A DNA stretch of 64,000 nucleotides from Roseburia rectibacter (GCF_014287515.2 NZ_CP092473.1:1515001-1579000); one strand, 5' to 3'; positions 52,898 to 63,160 are shown, numbered from the stretch's first letter. Numbers and translations are program-made. The notes: generated from the sequence alone by a model not told the origin.

Positions 52898-54250
52898 ATG
52901 AAGTTAAATAAATTGGGAAAGTTAGCCGCCTTGTGCGTGGCAGGATGTATGCTGCTTAGCGGCTGTGGAACAGGAGATCCGGCGGATAAAGTAACAGAGA
53001 CCGGAAGTGCTGCTGATGTTGCGGCAGAAAAGAATGAAAACGCAGAAGATACAGAAGTGAAAGACGCGTCAACAGAAGATGTGGCGGCAGAACAGGATAA
53101 TTCAGAGACAGAAACGGAGGATGCTGGGGTGACAATACCAGAAGTTGTGATCGAACCGAAGGAGATACCGGATACAGACGGAATGGCATTTGTGCGGAAT
53201 ATGAAAGTCGGCTGGAATCTCGGTAATACATTTGATGCAATTACAAATGCGCAGAAAGAGGATGAACTTAGTATTGAGTGGTCATGGTGCGGTGAAAAGA
53301 CAACAAAAGAGATGATCGATGCAGTGAAAGCAGCAGGATTTCAGACGCTGCGTCTGCCGGTATCATGGCATAATCATGTATCCGGAGATCAATATACGAT
53401 CAGTGCGGCATGGCTTGACCGTGTGCAGGAAGTTTTAGATTATGCGATAGATAACGATATGTATGTGATCTTAAATATCCATCATGATACGGATCTCGAA
53501 TACTGTTATCCGGATAAAGAGCATTTAGAACAGTCTCTTTCCTACATGACATCTATCTGGGAGCAGCTTGCCGACCGCTTTGGAGGTTATGATGATCATG
53601 TGATCTTTGAGAGCATCAACGAGCCGCGGCTGAAAGATACTGATCATGAGTGGTGGCTGGATATGAATGCTGCGGAATGTGTGGAGGCAGTAGAATGTAT
53701 CAATGAATGGAACCAGAACTTTGTGGATGTTGTGCGGAAAACCGGAGGCAATAATGCTACACGCTATCTGATGGTGCCGGGTTATGATGCGTCGGCGGAC
53801 GGAGTCTTAAATGACAAGTTTGTATTGCCGTCAGATACTGCCGGAAATGATGGGAAGATCATTGTTTCTGTGCATGCTTATATTCCATATCATTTTGCAC
53901 TGCAGGCTGCAGCGGAAAATGAGAGCACAGATTATTTTGATGCTTCCGACAAGACAAGTACCAATGATATCGATCAGATGATGGAAAAACTGTATGCAAA
54001 ATACATCAGTAATGAGATACCGGTTATGATCGGAGAGTTCGGTTCCCGTGACAAAAACGGAAACCTGCAGAGCCGTGTAGATTGTACTGCATACTATGTT
54101 GCTGCAGCACGCGCTTACGGCATGAGCTGCAACTGGTGGGATAATAATGCATTCACAGGGGACGGAGAGTTATTTGGACTGCTTGACCGTAAGACAGTTA
54201 CCTGGAGGTACCCGGAGATCGTGGATGCAATGATGAAGTATGCTGAATAA
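52898..54250 (+). CDS. GH5 endo-beta-glycanase lipoprotein
   Basis: 450 residues. Lipoprotein signal with lipobox LLSGC-G (Cys about residue 23), an acidic, Thr/Glu-rich linker (about 25-90), then a GH5 TIM barrel: GWNLGNTFDA, RLPVSWHNH, the acid/base Glu in INEPR (about residue 242) and the nucleophile Glu in MIGEFG (about residue 380), with a tryptophan-rich end. Substrate could be beta-1,4-glucan, glucomannan or mannan; the GH130 neighbour favours a mannose-containing glucan. GGAG ahead of ATG 52898. The frame is open upstream but overlaps GH130. Confidence 0.9.
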   Translation: MKLNKLGKLAALCVAGCMLLSGCGTGDPADKVTETGSAADVAAEKNENAEDTEVKDASTEDVAAEQDNSETETEDAGVTIPEVVIEPKEIPDTDGMAFVRNMKVGWNLGNTFDAITNAQKEDELSIEWSWCGEKTTKEMIDAVKAAGFQTLRLPVSWHNHVSGDQYTISAAWLDRVQEVLDYAIDNDMYVILNIHHDTDLEYCYPDKEHLEQSLSYMTSIWEQLADRFGGYDDHVIFESINEPRLKDTDHEWWLDMNAAECVEAVECINEWNQNFVDVVRKTGGNNATRYLMVPGYDASADGVLNDKFVLPSDTAGNDGKIIVSVHAYIPYHFALQAAAENESTDYFDASDKTSTNDIDQMMEKLYAKYISNEIPVMIGEFGSRDKNGNLQSRVDCTAYYVAAARAYGMSCNWWDNNAFTGDGELFGLLDRKTVTWRYPEIVDAMMKYAE

Positions 54251-54368
54251 GGTGTTGCTGATTAGGAACAGAAATGTTCTCGATGTAAGAGCATCGTTAA
54301 AAGTTGGGTTGCAGATGGCACCGGAGTATGATATGGATGTGATTCTTAAGAATCTCGAAGGAAGATAA
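54240..54368 (+). other. possible 42-codon ORF or coding relic
   Basis: ATG 54240 overlaps the GH5 end in another frame and opens 42 codons (NVLDVRASLKVGLQMAPEYD, then MDVILKNLEGR) to TAA at 54366. The composition looks like protein, but there is no ribosome site. It may be a translationally coupled small protein or a remnant of an older gene. I do not recognise it. Confidence 0.3.
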
Positions 54369-54390
54369 GGGTATAGTATGAAAAAGCAGG

Positions 54391-54429
54391 CAGGCAAATC
54401 GTAAAGATTGTGTTTGCCTGTCTTTTTTT
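54391..54429 (+). terminator. intrinsic terminator of the glycan locus
   Basis: CAGGCAAA (54391-54398) pairs with TTTGCCTG (54413-54420) and TCTTTTTTT follows. It ends the locus before the AAA ATPase gene. Confidence 0.88.
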
Positions 54430-54513
54430 GAAATAAAATCCAAAAATGATTGGAAAAACAACAAAAATGTATTAAGATAGTAGGCGAACAAATAAAGGAA
54501 CGAGATTTCGAAA

Positions 54514-56001
54514 ATGAATATAAAACAGGCAAAAGAAGAAATTAAGCATACGGTGATGGCGTATCTTGCGAAAGACGCACAGGGAGAGTACCGTATCCCT
54601 GCAATCAGACAGCGTCCGATCCTTCTGATGGGACCGCCCGGCATTGGAAAGACGCAGATCATGGAACAGATCGCCGCAGAGTGTAAGATCGGACTGGTCG
54701 CATATACGATCACTCATCATACGAGACAGAGTGCAGTCGGACTTCCGATGATAAAAGAGGAGTCTTTTGAAGGAAAGACATATTCTGTTACGGAATATAC
54801 CATGAGTGAGATCATTGCAAGTATTTACCGCAAGATGAAGAAAACTGGGCAGAAAGAGGGAATCCTGTTTATTGATGAGATTAACTGTGTCTCAGAGACA
54901 TTGGCGCCGACGATGCTGCAGTTTTTACAGTGTAAGACGTTTGGCAACCAGGCGATCCCGGAAGGCTGGCTGATCGTTGCAGCCGGAAACCCGCCGGAAT
55001 ACAACAAGTCAGTCCGCGATTTTGATATGGTCACCTTAGACCGTGTGCGGTATCTGAATATTGAGGCTGATTATAAGGTGTGGAAAGAATATGCGAGGGC
55101 AAAACATCTCCACAATGCCATTTTAAGTTATCTGGAACTCAGACAGAAAAATTTTTACCGCGTGGAGGCAGATGTGGATGGTATCCGCTTTGTGACAGCA
55201 CGTGGCTGGGAAGATCTGAGCAATCTGATGCAGGTTTATGAGGAGATGGATCTGCCGGTGGATGAGGGTGTCATCCGTGAGTTTATCCATCATGGGGATG
55301 TGGCGGAAGATGCAGCGGCATATTTTGAACTGTACCGCAAGTACCGGGATGACTATGGAATCACAGATATCCTTGCGGGCAGGATAAGACCGGAGTCATT
55401 TGCAAGGATTTACGCGGCAGCATTCGATGAGAGACTGAGTGTGGTCAATCTTTTGCTGGATGGTCTGTCTGCATTTTTTGTAAAAGTGCAGGAAAAGAAA
55501 AAGATCACGGATAACTGGTATGAATTTTTAAAAGAATATCAAAGACATCTGAAAGAGGGCGAAGCACCGGCAGAATGTTATCAGGCATTGCTTGAGGAGA
55601 AAATGGCAATGGTAGAAGCAGAAAAACAGGCGGAGCTTTGTACGAAGGCACAGGCAGCCGGATGGGAACAGATATTTGCTCTCTGGAAAGAAAATATGCC
55701 GGATAAAGGTCTGGATGCAAAGGAAAGTTTTGCGCAGGCGAAGACAGGATTTGATATCCAAAGAGAGACATTAGAGGAATCAGAGCAGGATGCATCGGAT
55801 GCGTTAGAGCATGCATTTGATTTTATGGAACAGGCGTTTGAGGATGGTGAGGAGATGGTTGTGTTTGTGACAGAACTGACCTTGTCATCGGAAGCGGCAA
55901 TGTTTTTGGCGGAGCATACCTGTGATCGGTATATGACATATAATGAACAGCTTCTGATCGGAAAACGGAAAAGAGAACTGTTATCGGAATTGAAACGATA
56001 G
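54514..56001 (+). CDS. MoxR-type AAA+ ATPase
   Basis: 495 residues. Walker A GPPGIGKTQ (about 36-44), Walker B LFIDEIN (about 119-125), a sensor region AAGNPPEYNKS, and a C-terminal helical half with an acidic tail (about 405-450). MoxR-type ATPases act as chaperones with a VWA protein; here the candidate is the VWA gene at 34235. Weak ribosome site AAGGAACG. Followed 40 bases later by the nicotinate phosphoribosyltransferase gene. Confidence 0.87.
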   Translation: MNIKQAKEEIKHTVMAYLAKDAQGEYRIPAIRQRPILLMGPPGIGKTQIMEQIAAECKIGLVAYTITHHTRQSAVGLPMIKEESFEGKTYSVTEYTMSEIIASIYRKMKKTGQKEGILFIDEINCVSETLAPTMLQFLQCKTFGNQAIPEGWLIVAAGNPPEYNKSVRDFDMVTLDRVRYLNIEADYKVWKEYARAKHLHNAILSYLELRQKNFYRVEADVDGIRFVTARGWEDLSNLMQVYEEMDLPVDEGVIREFIHHGDVAEDAAAYFELYRKYRDDYGITDILAGRIRPESFARIYAAAFDERLSVVNLLLDGLSAFFVKVQEKKKITDNWYEFLKEYQRHLKEGEAPAECYQALLEEKMAMVEAEKQAELCTKAQAAGWEQIFALWKENMPDKGLDAKESFAQAKTGFDIQRETLEESEQDASDALEHAFDFMEQAFEDGEEMVVFVTELTLSSEAAMFLAEHTCDRYMTYNEQLLIGKRKRELLSELKR

Positions 56002-56041
56002 GAAATACACCCTGCGCAGCAAGGTGCAGGCATGGAGGATT

Positions 56042-57496
56042 ATGATGAAACAGAGTGAAACAAGAAATCTTACAATGATGATGGATCTGTATGAAATGAC
56101 GATGGCAAATGGTTATTTTAACGATCAGGACAAGGATACGAGAGTTGCATTTGATGTATTTTACCGCAGTAATCCGGACGGCGGTGGATTTGCGATCTTT
56201 GCAGGATTAGAGCAGATTTTGGAGTACATTGAAAATCTTCATTTTGATGAGGAGGACATTGCATATTTCCGTTCACTTCACATTTTTACCGAAGATTTTC
56301 TCACTTATCTGAAAGATTTTAAATTCAGCGGTGATATTTATGCGTTCCGGGAAGGAACGATCATGTACCCGAATGAGCCGGTCATTACGGTAGTTGCACC
56401 GTTAATCGATGCACAGCTTATTGAGACAGCACTGCTTGCACAGGTCAATCATCAGTCGCTGATCGCAACAAAAACAAGACGTATCGTGAGTGCGGCAGAG
56501 GGACGTGCAGTTTCTGATTTTGGTGCACGCCGTGCCCATAATATGGATGCTGCAGTTTATGGCGCCAGAGCTGCTTATATCGGAGGCGCTGTCGGAACGG
56601 CAACTGTGCTTGCCGGTCAGATGTTTGATATTCCGGTCAGCGGGACCATGGCACATAGCTGGGTGATGTATTATAAGGATGAATTTGAGGCATTTAAACA
56701 TTATGCAGAGAATTATCCGGATGGGACAGTGCTTTTAGTGGATACTTATGATGTCATCGGTTCCGGTATCCCGAATGCGATCCGTGTGGCAAAAGAAGTT
56801 TTAGAGCCGATGGGAAAAAGATTAAAGGGAATCCGTATCGACAGCGGTGACCTTGCATACCTTTCCAAAAAAATCCGTAAGATGTTAGATGATGTGGGAT
56901 TAGAGGATTGCAAGATCGTTGTTTCAAACAGCTTAGATGAGTATACGATCACATCCATTTTACAGCAGGGCGGAAAGATCGACAGTTTTGGTGTCGGTGA
57001 ACGTCTGATTACTGCAAAATCAGATCCTGTCTTTGGTGCCGTATATAAGATTTCGGCAGTGGAGGAAAACGGTACATTTGCTCCGCGTATCAAGATCTCA
57101 GAAAATGTGGAGAAGATCACAAATCCGGGACTCAAAGATGTGTACCGTATCTATGATGAAGCAGGACATTCCGTTGCAGATCTGATCACAAAGGCAGGAG
57201 AGAAAGTTGATATGTCTGTGCCATACCGCTATGCGGATCCGGAAAAACCATGGAAAAACCGTTCTTTTGAAAACTGCACAGCGAAAAAACTTCAGCAGCA
57301 GGTCGTAAAGGCAGGAAAACGTATCGTGGAGCCGGAAACCTTAGAAGATATCAGAGCTTATGTGGAAAAACAGCTTAATACCGAAGTGTGGGAAGAAGAA
57401 CAGCGTTTTGAAAATCCACATGAACATTATCTGGATATGAGCCCGGCATATTACGAGATGAAGATGGATATGCTGCATGAATCACGCACCAGATAA
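56042..57496 (+). CDS. pncB: nicotinate phosphoribosyltransferase
   Basis: Makes nicotinate mononucleotide from nicotinate and PRPP, for NAD salvage. 484 residues. Typical start NLTMMMDLYEMTMANGYF, SDFGARRAHN with the phosphorylated His, VSGTMAHSW, LLVDTYD and IRIDSGDLAYLSK. GGAGG is five bases ahead of the double ATG (56042/56045). No other NAD genes are nearby. Confidence 0.95.
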   Translation: MMKQSETRNLTMMMDLYEMTMANGYFNDQDKDTRVAFDVFYRSNPDGGGFAIFAGLEQILEYIENLHFDEEDIAYFRSLHIFTEDFLTYLKDFKFSGDIYAFREGTIMYPNEPVITVVAPLIDAQLIETALLAQVNHQSLIATKTRRIVSAAEGRAVSDFGARRAHNMDAAVYGARAAYIGGAVGTATVLAGQMFDIPVSGTMAHSWVMYYKDEFEAFKHYAENYPDGTVLLVDTYDVIGSGIPNAIRVAKEVLEPMGKRLKGIRIDSGDLAYLSKKIRKMLDDVGLEDCKIVVSNSLDEYTITSILQQGGKIDSFGVGERLITAKSDPVFGAVYKISAVEENGTFAPRIKISENVEKITNPGLKDVYRIYDEAGHSVADLITKAGEKVDMSVPYRYADPEKPWKNRSFENCTAKKLQQQVVKAGKRIVEPETLEDIRAYVEKQLNTEVWEEEQRFENPHEHYLDMSPAYYEMKMDMLHESRTR

Positions 57497-57607
57497 AGTG
57501 TGTGCAGACGGATATGCTGCATGCATTGTGCAAAAATAAGACGTGTGCAGATACAGATAAGCAGTGTATCATGAGATTGTAAGAAATGATAGTAAGGAAA
57601 GAATAAC

Positions 57608-59071
57608 GTGAAATTGATATACGACATCCCAGCATCTTTCTGGGGCCTGTTCCGGTCCGTAAACCGGGACATCTATATAGAAGCACTTCTGACCATCAAT
57701 GACGAATACCAGTACAACAATTACTTTTTAAGCAGAGAAGCATGTGTCCAGATTTTAAGTGACATGTGCTCCTCTCGTCGTTATGCCTTTATGAGAGAGG
57801 ATAATGAGACAGAGGAAGATGTAGAAACTGCATTGCCGGGACGAATCCTAAACTGGCTGGTACGCGCAAAATGGCTTAGAAAAATTGAAGATTATGAGGC
57901 AATGACTACCAATATCGTCATACCGGATTATGCGGCAGTGATGATCGAGGCATTTGAAAAATTAGCGGACGAACCGTTAGATGACACGGATCTTTATATC
58001 CAGAATGTTTATGCGACTCTTTTTTCTTTTAAGAATGACCACCGCATGAATCTTGCCATGTTAAAGACAGCACTTGTCAATACCAGAAAACTGAATAAGG
58101 CACTGCAGGATATGCTGCACAACATGGATAAATTTTTTGAACGCCTTTTGAACAAACAGTCTTATGACGAACTGTTAAAGGAGCATTTAGAGGGCTATGT
58201 GGAGGAAGTTGTCAGACGCAAATACCACATTTTAAAGACGAGTGACAATTTTTATATTTATAAAATGGACATTAAACGCTGGTTAAAGGAAATGCGGGAG
58301 GATGACGTCTGGGTGGAGCGCATCCGGCAGAAACAGCGCATGGAGCAGAAAAATGCGGGAAGCAGGTCTTCTGTACTTGAAACGCAGCGGTCAGAAGAGG
58401 ATCTGCCATTTTTACATGCGAGAAGAAACAGACAGGAAGATGTGTTGGATCTGATCGACCAGATCGAGCGTGGATTTGATGACATTGAACACCGGATCTC
58501 AAACATGGACAAAGAACACAGCAAGTATATCCGTGCAACTGTGAGCCGGTTAAATTATCTGCTCAGTGATGAGACAGAGCGTCACGGTATGCTGATCCTG
58601 CTTTTGAACAGACTTGGAGCGGCTGAGACGGAAAGTGAACAGAGTGAGATGTTAAAAGAAGTGGCGGGGCACATGAATCTGTCATCTTTTGATGTTTTGA
58701 GTGATAATCCTCTTTATAAGAGAAGACGCCGCAGAAAATTTGAGGATGATCTGCAGGAAGAAGAGGAAGATGCAGAGCTTTCCAGGGAAGATGTACTGCG
58801 CTTAAACAAGATTGAACACCGTTATACGGCAAAACAGATCGAAGAGTTCATCGAAGAGAAGATGACAGATGGTATTTTAGAAACAGAACATATGGATATA
58901 GCGGATGATGAGTCATTTGAAAAGCTGATCCTTGCCTATGATATCAGTATGCGCAAAAACAGCAGATACCGGGTACAGGTGGAGAATAGTCAGATTCAGA
59001 ATGGCAATTATTGTTATCCGAAAATGACTTTTAGCACAAAGCAAAAATCAATAGAAAGTGAACAGAATTAA
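57608..59071 (+). CDS. jetA: Wadjet protein JetA (DUF5716-type kleisin)
   Basis: 487 residues, matching what I recall as the JetA group once called DUF5716, analogous to the MukF/MksF kleisin. Start IYDIPASFWGLFRSVNRD; helical and winged-helix-like body; a charged linker (about 245-290); an acidic segment near 385 and C-terminal helices. GTG start after AAGGAAAG. First gene of jetABCD: it overlaps jetB by one base. In a Wadjet complex it bridges the two JetC heads. The DUF5716 form differs from the DUF3375 type I form, so type II is likely, but I am unsure of type numbering. Confidence 0.85.
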   Translation: MKLIYDIPASFWGLFRSVNRDIYIEALLTINDEYQYNNYFLSREACVQILSDMCSSRRYAFMREDNETEEDVETALPGRILNWLVRAKWLRKIEDYEAMTTNIVIPDYAAVMIEAFEKLADEPLDDTDLYIQNVYATLFSFKNDHRMNLAMLKTALVNTRKLNKALQDMLHNMDKFFERLLNKQSYDELLKEHLEGYVEEVVRRKYHILKTSDNFYIYKMDIKRWLKEMREDDVWVERIRQKQRMEQKNAGSRSSVLETQRSEEDLPFLHARRNRQEDVLDLIDQIERGFDDIEHRISNMDKEHSKYIRATVSRLNYLLSDETERHGMLILLLNRLGAAETESEQSEMLKEVAGHMNLSSFDVLSDNPLYKRRRRRKFEDDLQEEEEDAELSREDVLRLNKIEHRYTAKQIEEFIEEKMTDGILETEHMDIADDESFEKLILAYDISMRKNSRYRVQVENSQIQNGNYCYPKMTFSTKQKSIESEQN

Positions 59072-59823
59072 TGTTTGAAGGTTACGAAGAGTTAAATACG
59101 CAGGATGTGGAGCGGATGCAGGAAGTGATAAGAACATTGCTCTCCCAGACATTTCTGCCGGAACGAAAATATGATAAAAAATACGGACGCATGATGCCGG
59201 ATCGCATGTATGATTTTTGCGACAGGCATTTGGAATTTCTGACGGAGTATTTTGCGGTTGCAGGGATAAAACTCAGCCAGGATACAGAGCTTGGAATCAT
59301 TTATCTGGAGGGAACAGACGGAATCGGGGAGAAACTGCCGAAACTTGCAACGATTTACCTGCTGCTTTTAAAACTGATCTACGACGAAAAGATGGCGGCA
59401 GTTTCCTCCAGTGTCAATGTTATAACGACGTTTGGAGAACTGAATGGAAAAGCAGGAGAGTTCCGTCTGATCAAAGGTCCGTCCTCCATGACTGAGATAA
59501 AAAAAGCATTTGCTATTTTAAAGAAATATCAGATGGTAGAATTTCTGGATGTGTTCGAAGAACAGCTTGAAAATACGAGGATCATGATCTATCCGTGCAT
59601 CAATTTAGTGCTGATGCGGGAGGATGTAAACGGGCTGCTCGGCAGTTTTTCTGATGAGGTAAAAAGTGATGAGGTAGCCGGTCAGGAGAATCTGGAGTGG
59701 AACAGTGAGGAAGCACTTTCAGAAAATGATATGACGGATGAAGAAAGTGATCTTGAACCAGAAGAAATGAATGTGGATGAGGAAGGAGAGACAGAAGATG
59801 GAACAGATGAATCAGGCATATAA
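59071..59823 (+). CDS. jetB: Wadjet protein JetB (DUF4194, MksE-like)
   Basis: 250 residues. Two winged-helix-like domains typical of MukE/MksE (about 1-95 and 100-195, with IIYLEGTDG and FGELNGKAGEFR), then a very acidic tail (about 200-250) that overlaps the start of jetC. The kite-type subunit binds the kleisin JetA. The ATG overlaps the jetA stop (TAATG). Confidence 0.85.
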   Translation: MFEGYEELNTQDVERMQEVIRTLLSQTFLPERKYDKKYGRMMPDRMYDFCDRHLEFLTEYFAVAGIKLSQDTELGIIYLEGTDGIGEKLPKLATIYLLLLKLIYDEKMAAVSSSVNVITTFGELNGKAGEFRLIKGPSSMTEIKKAFAILKKYQMVEFLDVFEEQLENTRIMIYPCINLVLMREDVNGLLGSFSDEVKSDEVAGQENLEWNSEEALSENDMTDEESDLEPEEMNVDEEGETEDGTDESGI

Positions 59824-62800
59824 AGTTTTTACCAGAATCTGCCTCAATAACTGGCATTATATTGACCGTAAGGTGTTAGGGTTAAACGAGAGCATCAATT
59901 TTTTTACCGGACATTCCGGCAGTGGAAAGTCCACCGTAATCGATGCGATGCAGATCGTGCTTTATGCGAACACGGATGGACGTGGATTTTTCAACAAGGC
60001 AGCGGCAGATGATTCTGACCGAAGCCTGATCGAGTATCTGCGCGGCATGATCAACATTGGTGAGAATAATCAGGCAGAGTATAAGCGAAACAAAAACTTT
60101 TCCACGACGATCGTTCTTGAGATGGAACAGACGATCACAAAAGAAAAAGAATGTATCGGTGTTGTGTTTGATGTGGAGACCGCTACCAATGAGATAAACA
60201 GGCTGTTTTTCTGGCATAAGGGCGAGCTGATCCCGGGGGATTACCGGACAGAGAGCCGCGCAATGACGATCAGTGAAGTGCGCAGCTATTTACAGCAGAA
60301 TTTTCCCAAAGATGAGATGTTTTATACTTCTAATAATGAGAGATTCCGCAGAAACCTTTATGATGTCTATTTAGGCGGACTGGATATGGAAAAATTCCCG
60401 CGCCTGTTTAAGCGTGCGATCCCATTTAAAATGAATATCCGGTTAGAGGATTTTGTAAAAGAATATATCTGTATGGAGCAGGACATCCATATCGAGGACA
60501 TGCAGGAGGGGGCGATGCTTTATGGCAGAATGTGCCGTAAGATCGAAGCCACGATGCAGGAAATCGAAGAATTAAAGCAGATCAGTGCACAGTATCAGGT
60601 GATGGAGGAGAAGAAAAAAGAACTGTTAAACTGCCGTTACCGGATGGACAAACTGACGATCTTACAGTTAGAGCAGACCATAGAGGAAATGCAGCAGCGT
60701 GTGGAAAACTGGAAAAAGGATGTCGTACTGCAGAATGAAAGTCTTACAGAATTGCTTCAGGTAAAAGAAAATTATGAAAAAGAATACGGCGAGATCAATG
60801 AGCAGATCGCCGGAACCGGTTATGCAAGATTAGAAGAGCAGTTAAAGAGTTTGGAAGAAAACCTAAGCCTTCTGGAGCGAAGTAAAAATAAATGGGACGG
60901 TATCTGTGCAAGATTAAACGGCTGGGAAGATGTAGATATCGTTTCGAATCAGATTCTATGGGATATCGAGAAGTTCAAAGAAGGCACGATCACCGGAGAG
61001 GAGATCGAACGTTTGAAACGAAGTCTGGTCGAAGTGCAGAAAGAGGCAGAAAAGGACAGGCAGGAGGCTTCCTCGGAGATCCGTTCCATGAATAAAGAAG
61101 CGGATGTGTTAGAGAAAGAACTCACAGAGTTAAAACTTGGTAAAAAAGCATATCCGAGAGAGTTAGAACTTGCGAGATCCGAAATTGCAAGAAAACTTTC
61201 TGAACAGACCGGAAAAAATATCCAGGTCCGTATTTTTGCAGATCTCATTGATATTAAAGATGAAACATGGCGTAATGCGATCGAGGGTTATCTTTCCTGG
61301 AACAAACTTGCGCTGATCGTGGAGCCTGCCTATGTCAAACAGGCGATGGAAGTATACGAAACACTCGACGAGAAGCGTTTCTTCCGTGTATCTTTAGTGG
61401 ATACGGAAAAACTGATGCAGGAGGATTGGCGCGTAAAAGACAATGCGCTTGCAGAAGAAGTAGAAGCAAAAGAGCCATATGTGAGGGCATTTGTGGACTT
61501 CTTACTCGGAAATGTCATCAAGTGTACTTCGGTGGACGAACTGCGCCAGTGCAAGATCGGTGTGACGGCAGACTGTTTATTATACCAGAGTTATCAGTTA
61601 CGCCGTTTAAATCCGGACAATTATAAGAAACATGTATATATTGGTGAAAAGAGTAAGAAACAGCGCCAGAAGGAACTTGCAGCCAGCCTGGAGAAATTAG
61701 AGCAGGACAGAGCAGAATACAGAGAGCGTGAGACAGAGGCGAAAAATATTCTTGCCCAGGAATTTTTAAATGATACGGTCGAGGAATACCAGAACCTGAT
61801 ATCAGATCTTTCGGAGAAGAAAGAAAAGGAAAAACAAAAGGCAAAAACAGAAAAGAAAATGGCAGAGATCGGTGCCGGTACGGTTGAGATCTTAAAGAAA
61901 CAGGCAGAAGAGATTCACGAAAAACAAAAAGATCTGGAAGATAAGATCGATGACTTAAAATACCAGATCCGGAAAAAAGAAGATGCCATTGAAAAAGACA
62001 GCAGTGATTTCATTACAAAAAATGAGGAACTTCTTACGAAAAAAAGAGAGCTTCGCGGTTCCGCTGCGGAAGAAGAGGCATTTGAGGTTTATATTGCCGG
62101 GCAGAAAAATAAAAAATATGACAGCCTGAAAGCATCGACACAGGAAGAAATGGAACAGGTGTCCGGTCAGTGTGATGTACAGAAAAATAAACTGGTGGAT
62201 GTACGTATGAATTATCTTCAGAATCATCCAAAACGTGATTTCTCAGCGAGCGCAGAGAATAATGACGATTATGACAGCCTGCTGTCAGAGCTTTCCTGCA
62301 ATGAACTGGAAGAATACCAGAAAAAAGCGGCTGAGCAGGCAAAGGCAGCAGTGGAGCATTTTAAGGAGGATTTTGTATACAAGATCCGCAGCGCTATCAA
62401 AGAAGCCTATGTGCGCAGGGATGAATTAAACCGTATCATCCGCAACCTGAATTTTGGTAAAGACCGCTATCAGTTTAAGATCACGAGAAATAAGGGAGCC
62501 GACGGCGCATTTTATGATATGTTTATGGATGAGGACTTAGATATCGATCCGTCCTCACTTGCATCGCCAATGGAGCATCAGATGAATCTGTTTTCGATGG
62601 AGCATGAAAATAAATATGGTATGTTGATGAGTGATCTGATCCATATCTTTATTCCGCCGGAAAATGCCACGCAGCAGGAACTTGATGAGGCAAAACAGAA
62701 CATGGTGAAGTATGCAGATTACCGTACGTATCTTTCATTTGAGATGGAACAGATCGTGGAAGGTGACGAACGTCTTGTCATTGGTCTTAGTAAGATGATC

Positions 62801-63154
62801 AAGAAAAATTCCGGTGGTGAGGGACAGAACCCGCTTTACATTGCACTACTCGCAAGTTTTGCGCAGGCATACCATATCAATCTGTCTGCAAGACTGACAA
62901 GACGTCCGACAATCCGTCTTGTTGTTTTAGATGAGGCATTTTCCAAGATGGATGCAGAGAAAGTGGCGAGCTGTATCGAACTGATCCGCGGACTTGGTTT
63001 TCAGGCGATCATCAGTGCAACGAACGATAAGATCCAGAATTACATTGAAAATGTAGATAAGACATTCGTTTATGCGAATCCGAATAAGAAGAGCATTTCG
63101 ATTCAGGAGTTTGAGAAAAAGGATTTTTCACAATTGGTTGTGGAGGAGGAGTAA
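59798..63154 (+). CDS. jetC: Wadjet protein JetC (SMC-like ATPase, MksB)
   Basis: 1118 residues. Head with Walker A FTGHSGSGKST (about 36-46), long coiled coils (about 245-460 and 605-900) around a hinge-like region (about 470-590), the signature SGGEGQ (about 1005) and Walker B LVVLDEAFSKMD (about 1041). This SMC-like motor extrudes DNA loops and detects small circular DNA. AAGGAGAG lies 7-14 bases ahead of ATG 59798, inside jetB; the ATG at 59771 has no such site. Confidence 0.92.
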   Translation: MEQMNQAYKVFTRICLNNWHYIDRKVLGLNESINFFTGHSGSGKSTVIDAMQIVLYANTDGRGFFNKAAADDSDRSLIEYLRGMINIGENNQAEYKRNKNFSTTIVLEMEQTITKEKECIGVVFDVETATNEINRLFFWHKGELIPGDYRTESRAMTISEVRSYLQQNFPKDEMFYTSNNERFRRNLYDVYLGGLDMEKFPRLFKRAIPFKMNIRLEDFVKEYICMEQDIHIEDMQEGAMLYGRMCRKIEATMQEIEELKQISAQYQVMEEKKKELLNCRYRMDKLTILQLEQTIEEMQQRVENWKKDVVLQNESLTELLQVKENYEKEYGEINEQIAGTGYARLEEQLKSLEENLSLLERSKNKWDGICARLNGWEDVDIVSNQILWDIEKFKEGTITGEEIERLKRSLVEVQKEAEKDRQEASSEIRSMNKEADVLEKELTELKLGKKAYPRELELARSEIARKLSEQTGKNIQVRIFADLIDIKDETWRNAIEGYLSWNKLALIVEPAYVKQAMEVYETLDEKRFFRVSLVDTEKLMQEDWRVKDNALAEEVEAKEPYVRAFVDFLLGNVIKCTSVDELRQCKIGVTADCLLYQSYQLRRLNPDNYKKHVYIGEKSKKQRQKELAASLEKLEQDRAEYRERETEAKNILAQEFLNDTVEEYQNLISDLSEKKEKEKQKAKTEKKMAEIGAGTVEILKKQAEEIHEKQKDLEDKIDDLKYQIRKKEDAIEKDSSDFITKNEELLTKKRELRGSAAEEEAFEVYIAGQKNKKYDSLKASTQEEMEQVSGQCDVQKNKLVDVRMNYLQNHPKRDFSASAENNDDYDSLLSELSCNELEEYQKKAAEQAKAAVEHFKEDFVYKIRSAIKEAYVRRDELNRIIRNLNFGKDRYQFKITRNKGADGAFYDMFMDEDLDIDPSSLASPMEHQMNLFSMEHENKYGMLMSDLIHIFIPPENATQQELDEAKQNMVKYADYRTYLSFEMEQIVEGDERLVIGLSKMIKKNSGGEGQNPLYIALLASFAQAYHINLSARLTRRPTIRLVVLDEAFSKMDAEKVASCIELIRGLGFQAIISATNDKIQNYIENVDKTFVYANPNKKSISIQEFEKKDFSQLVVEEE

Positions 63155-63160
63155 GAGCGG

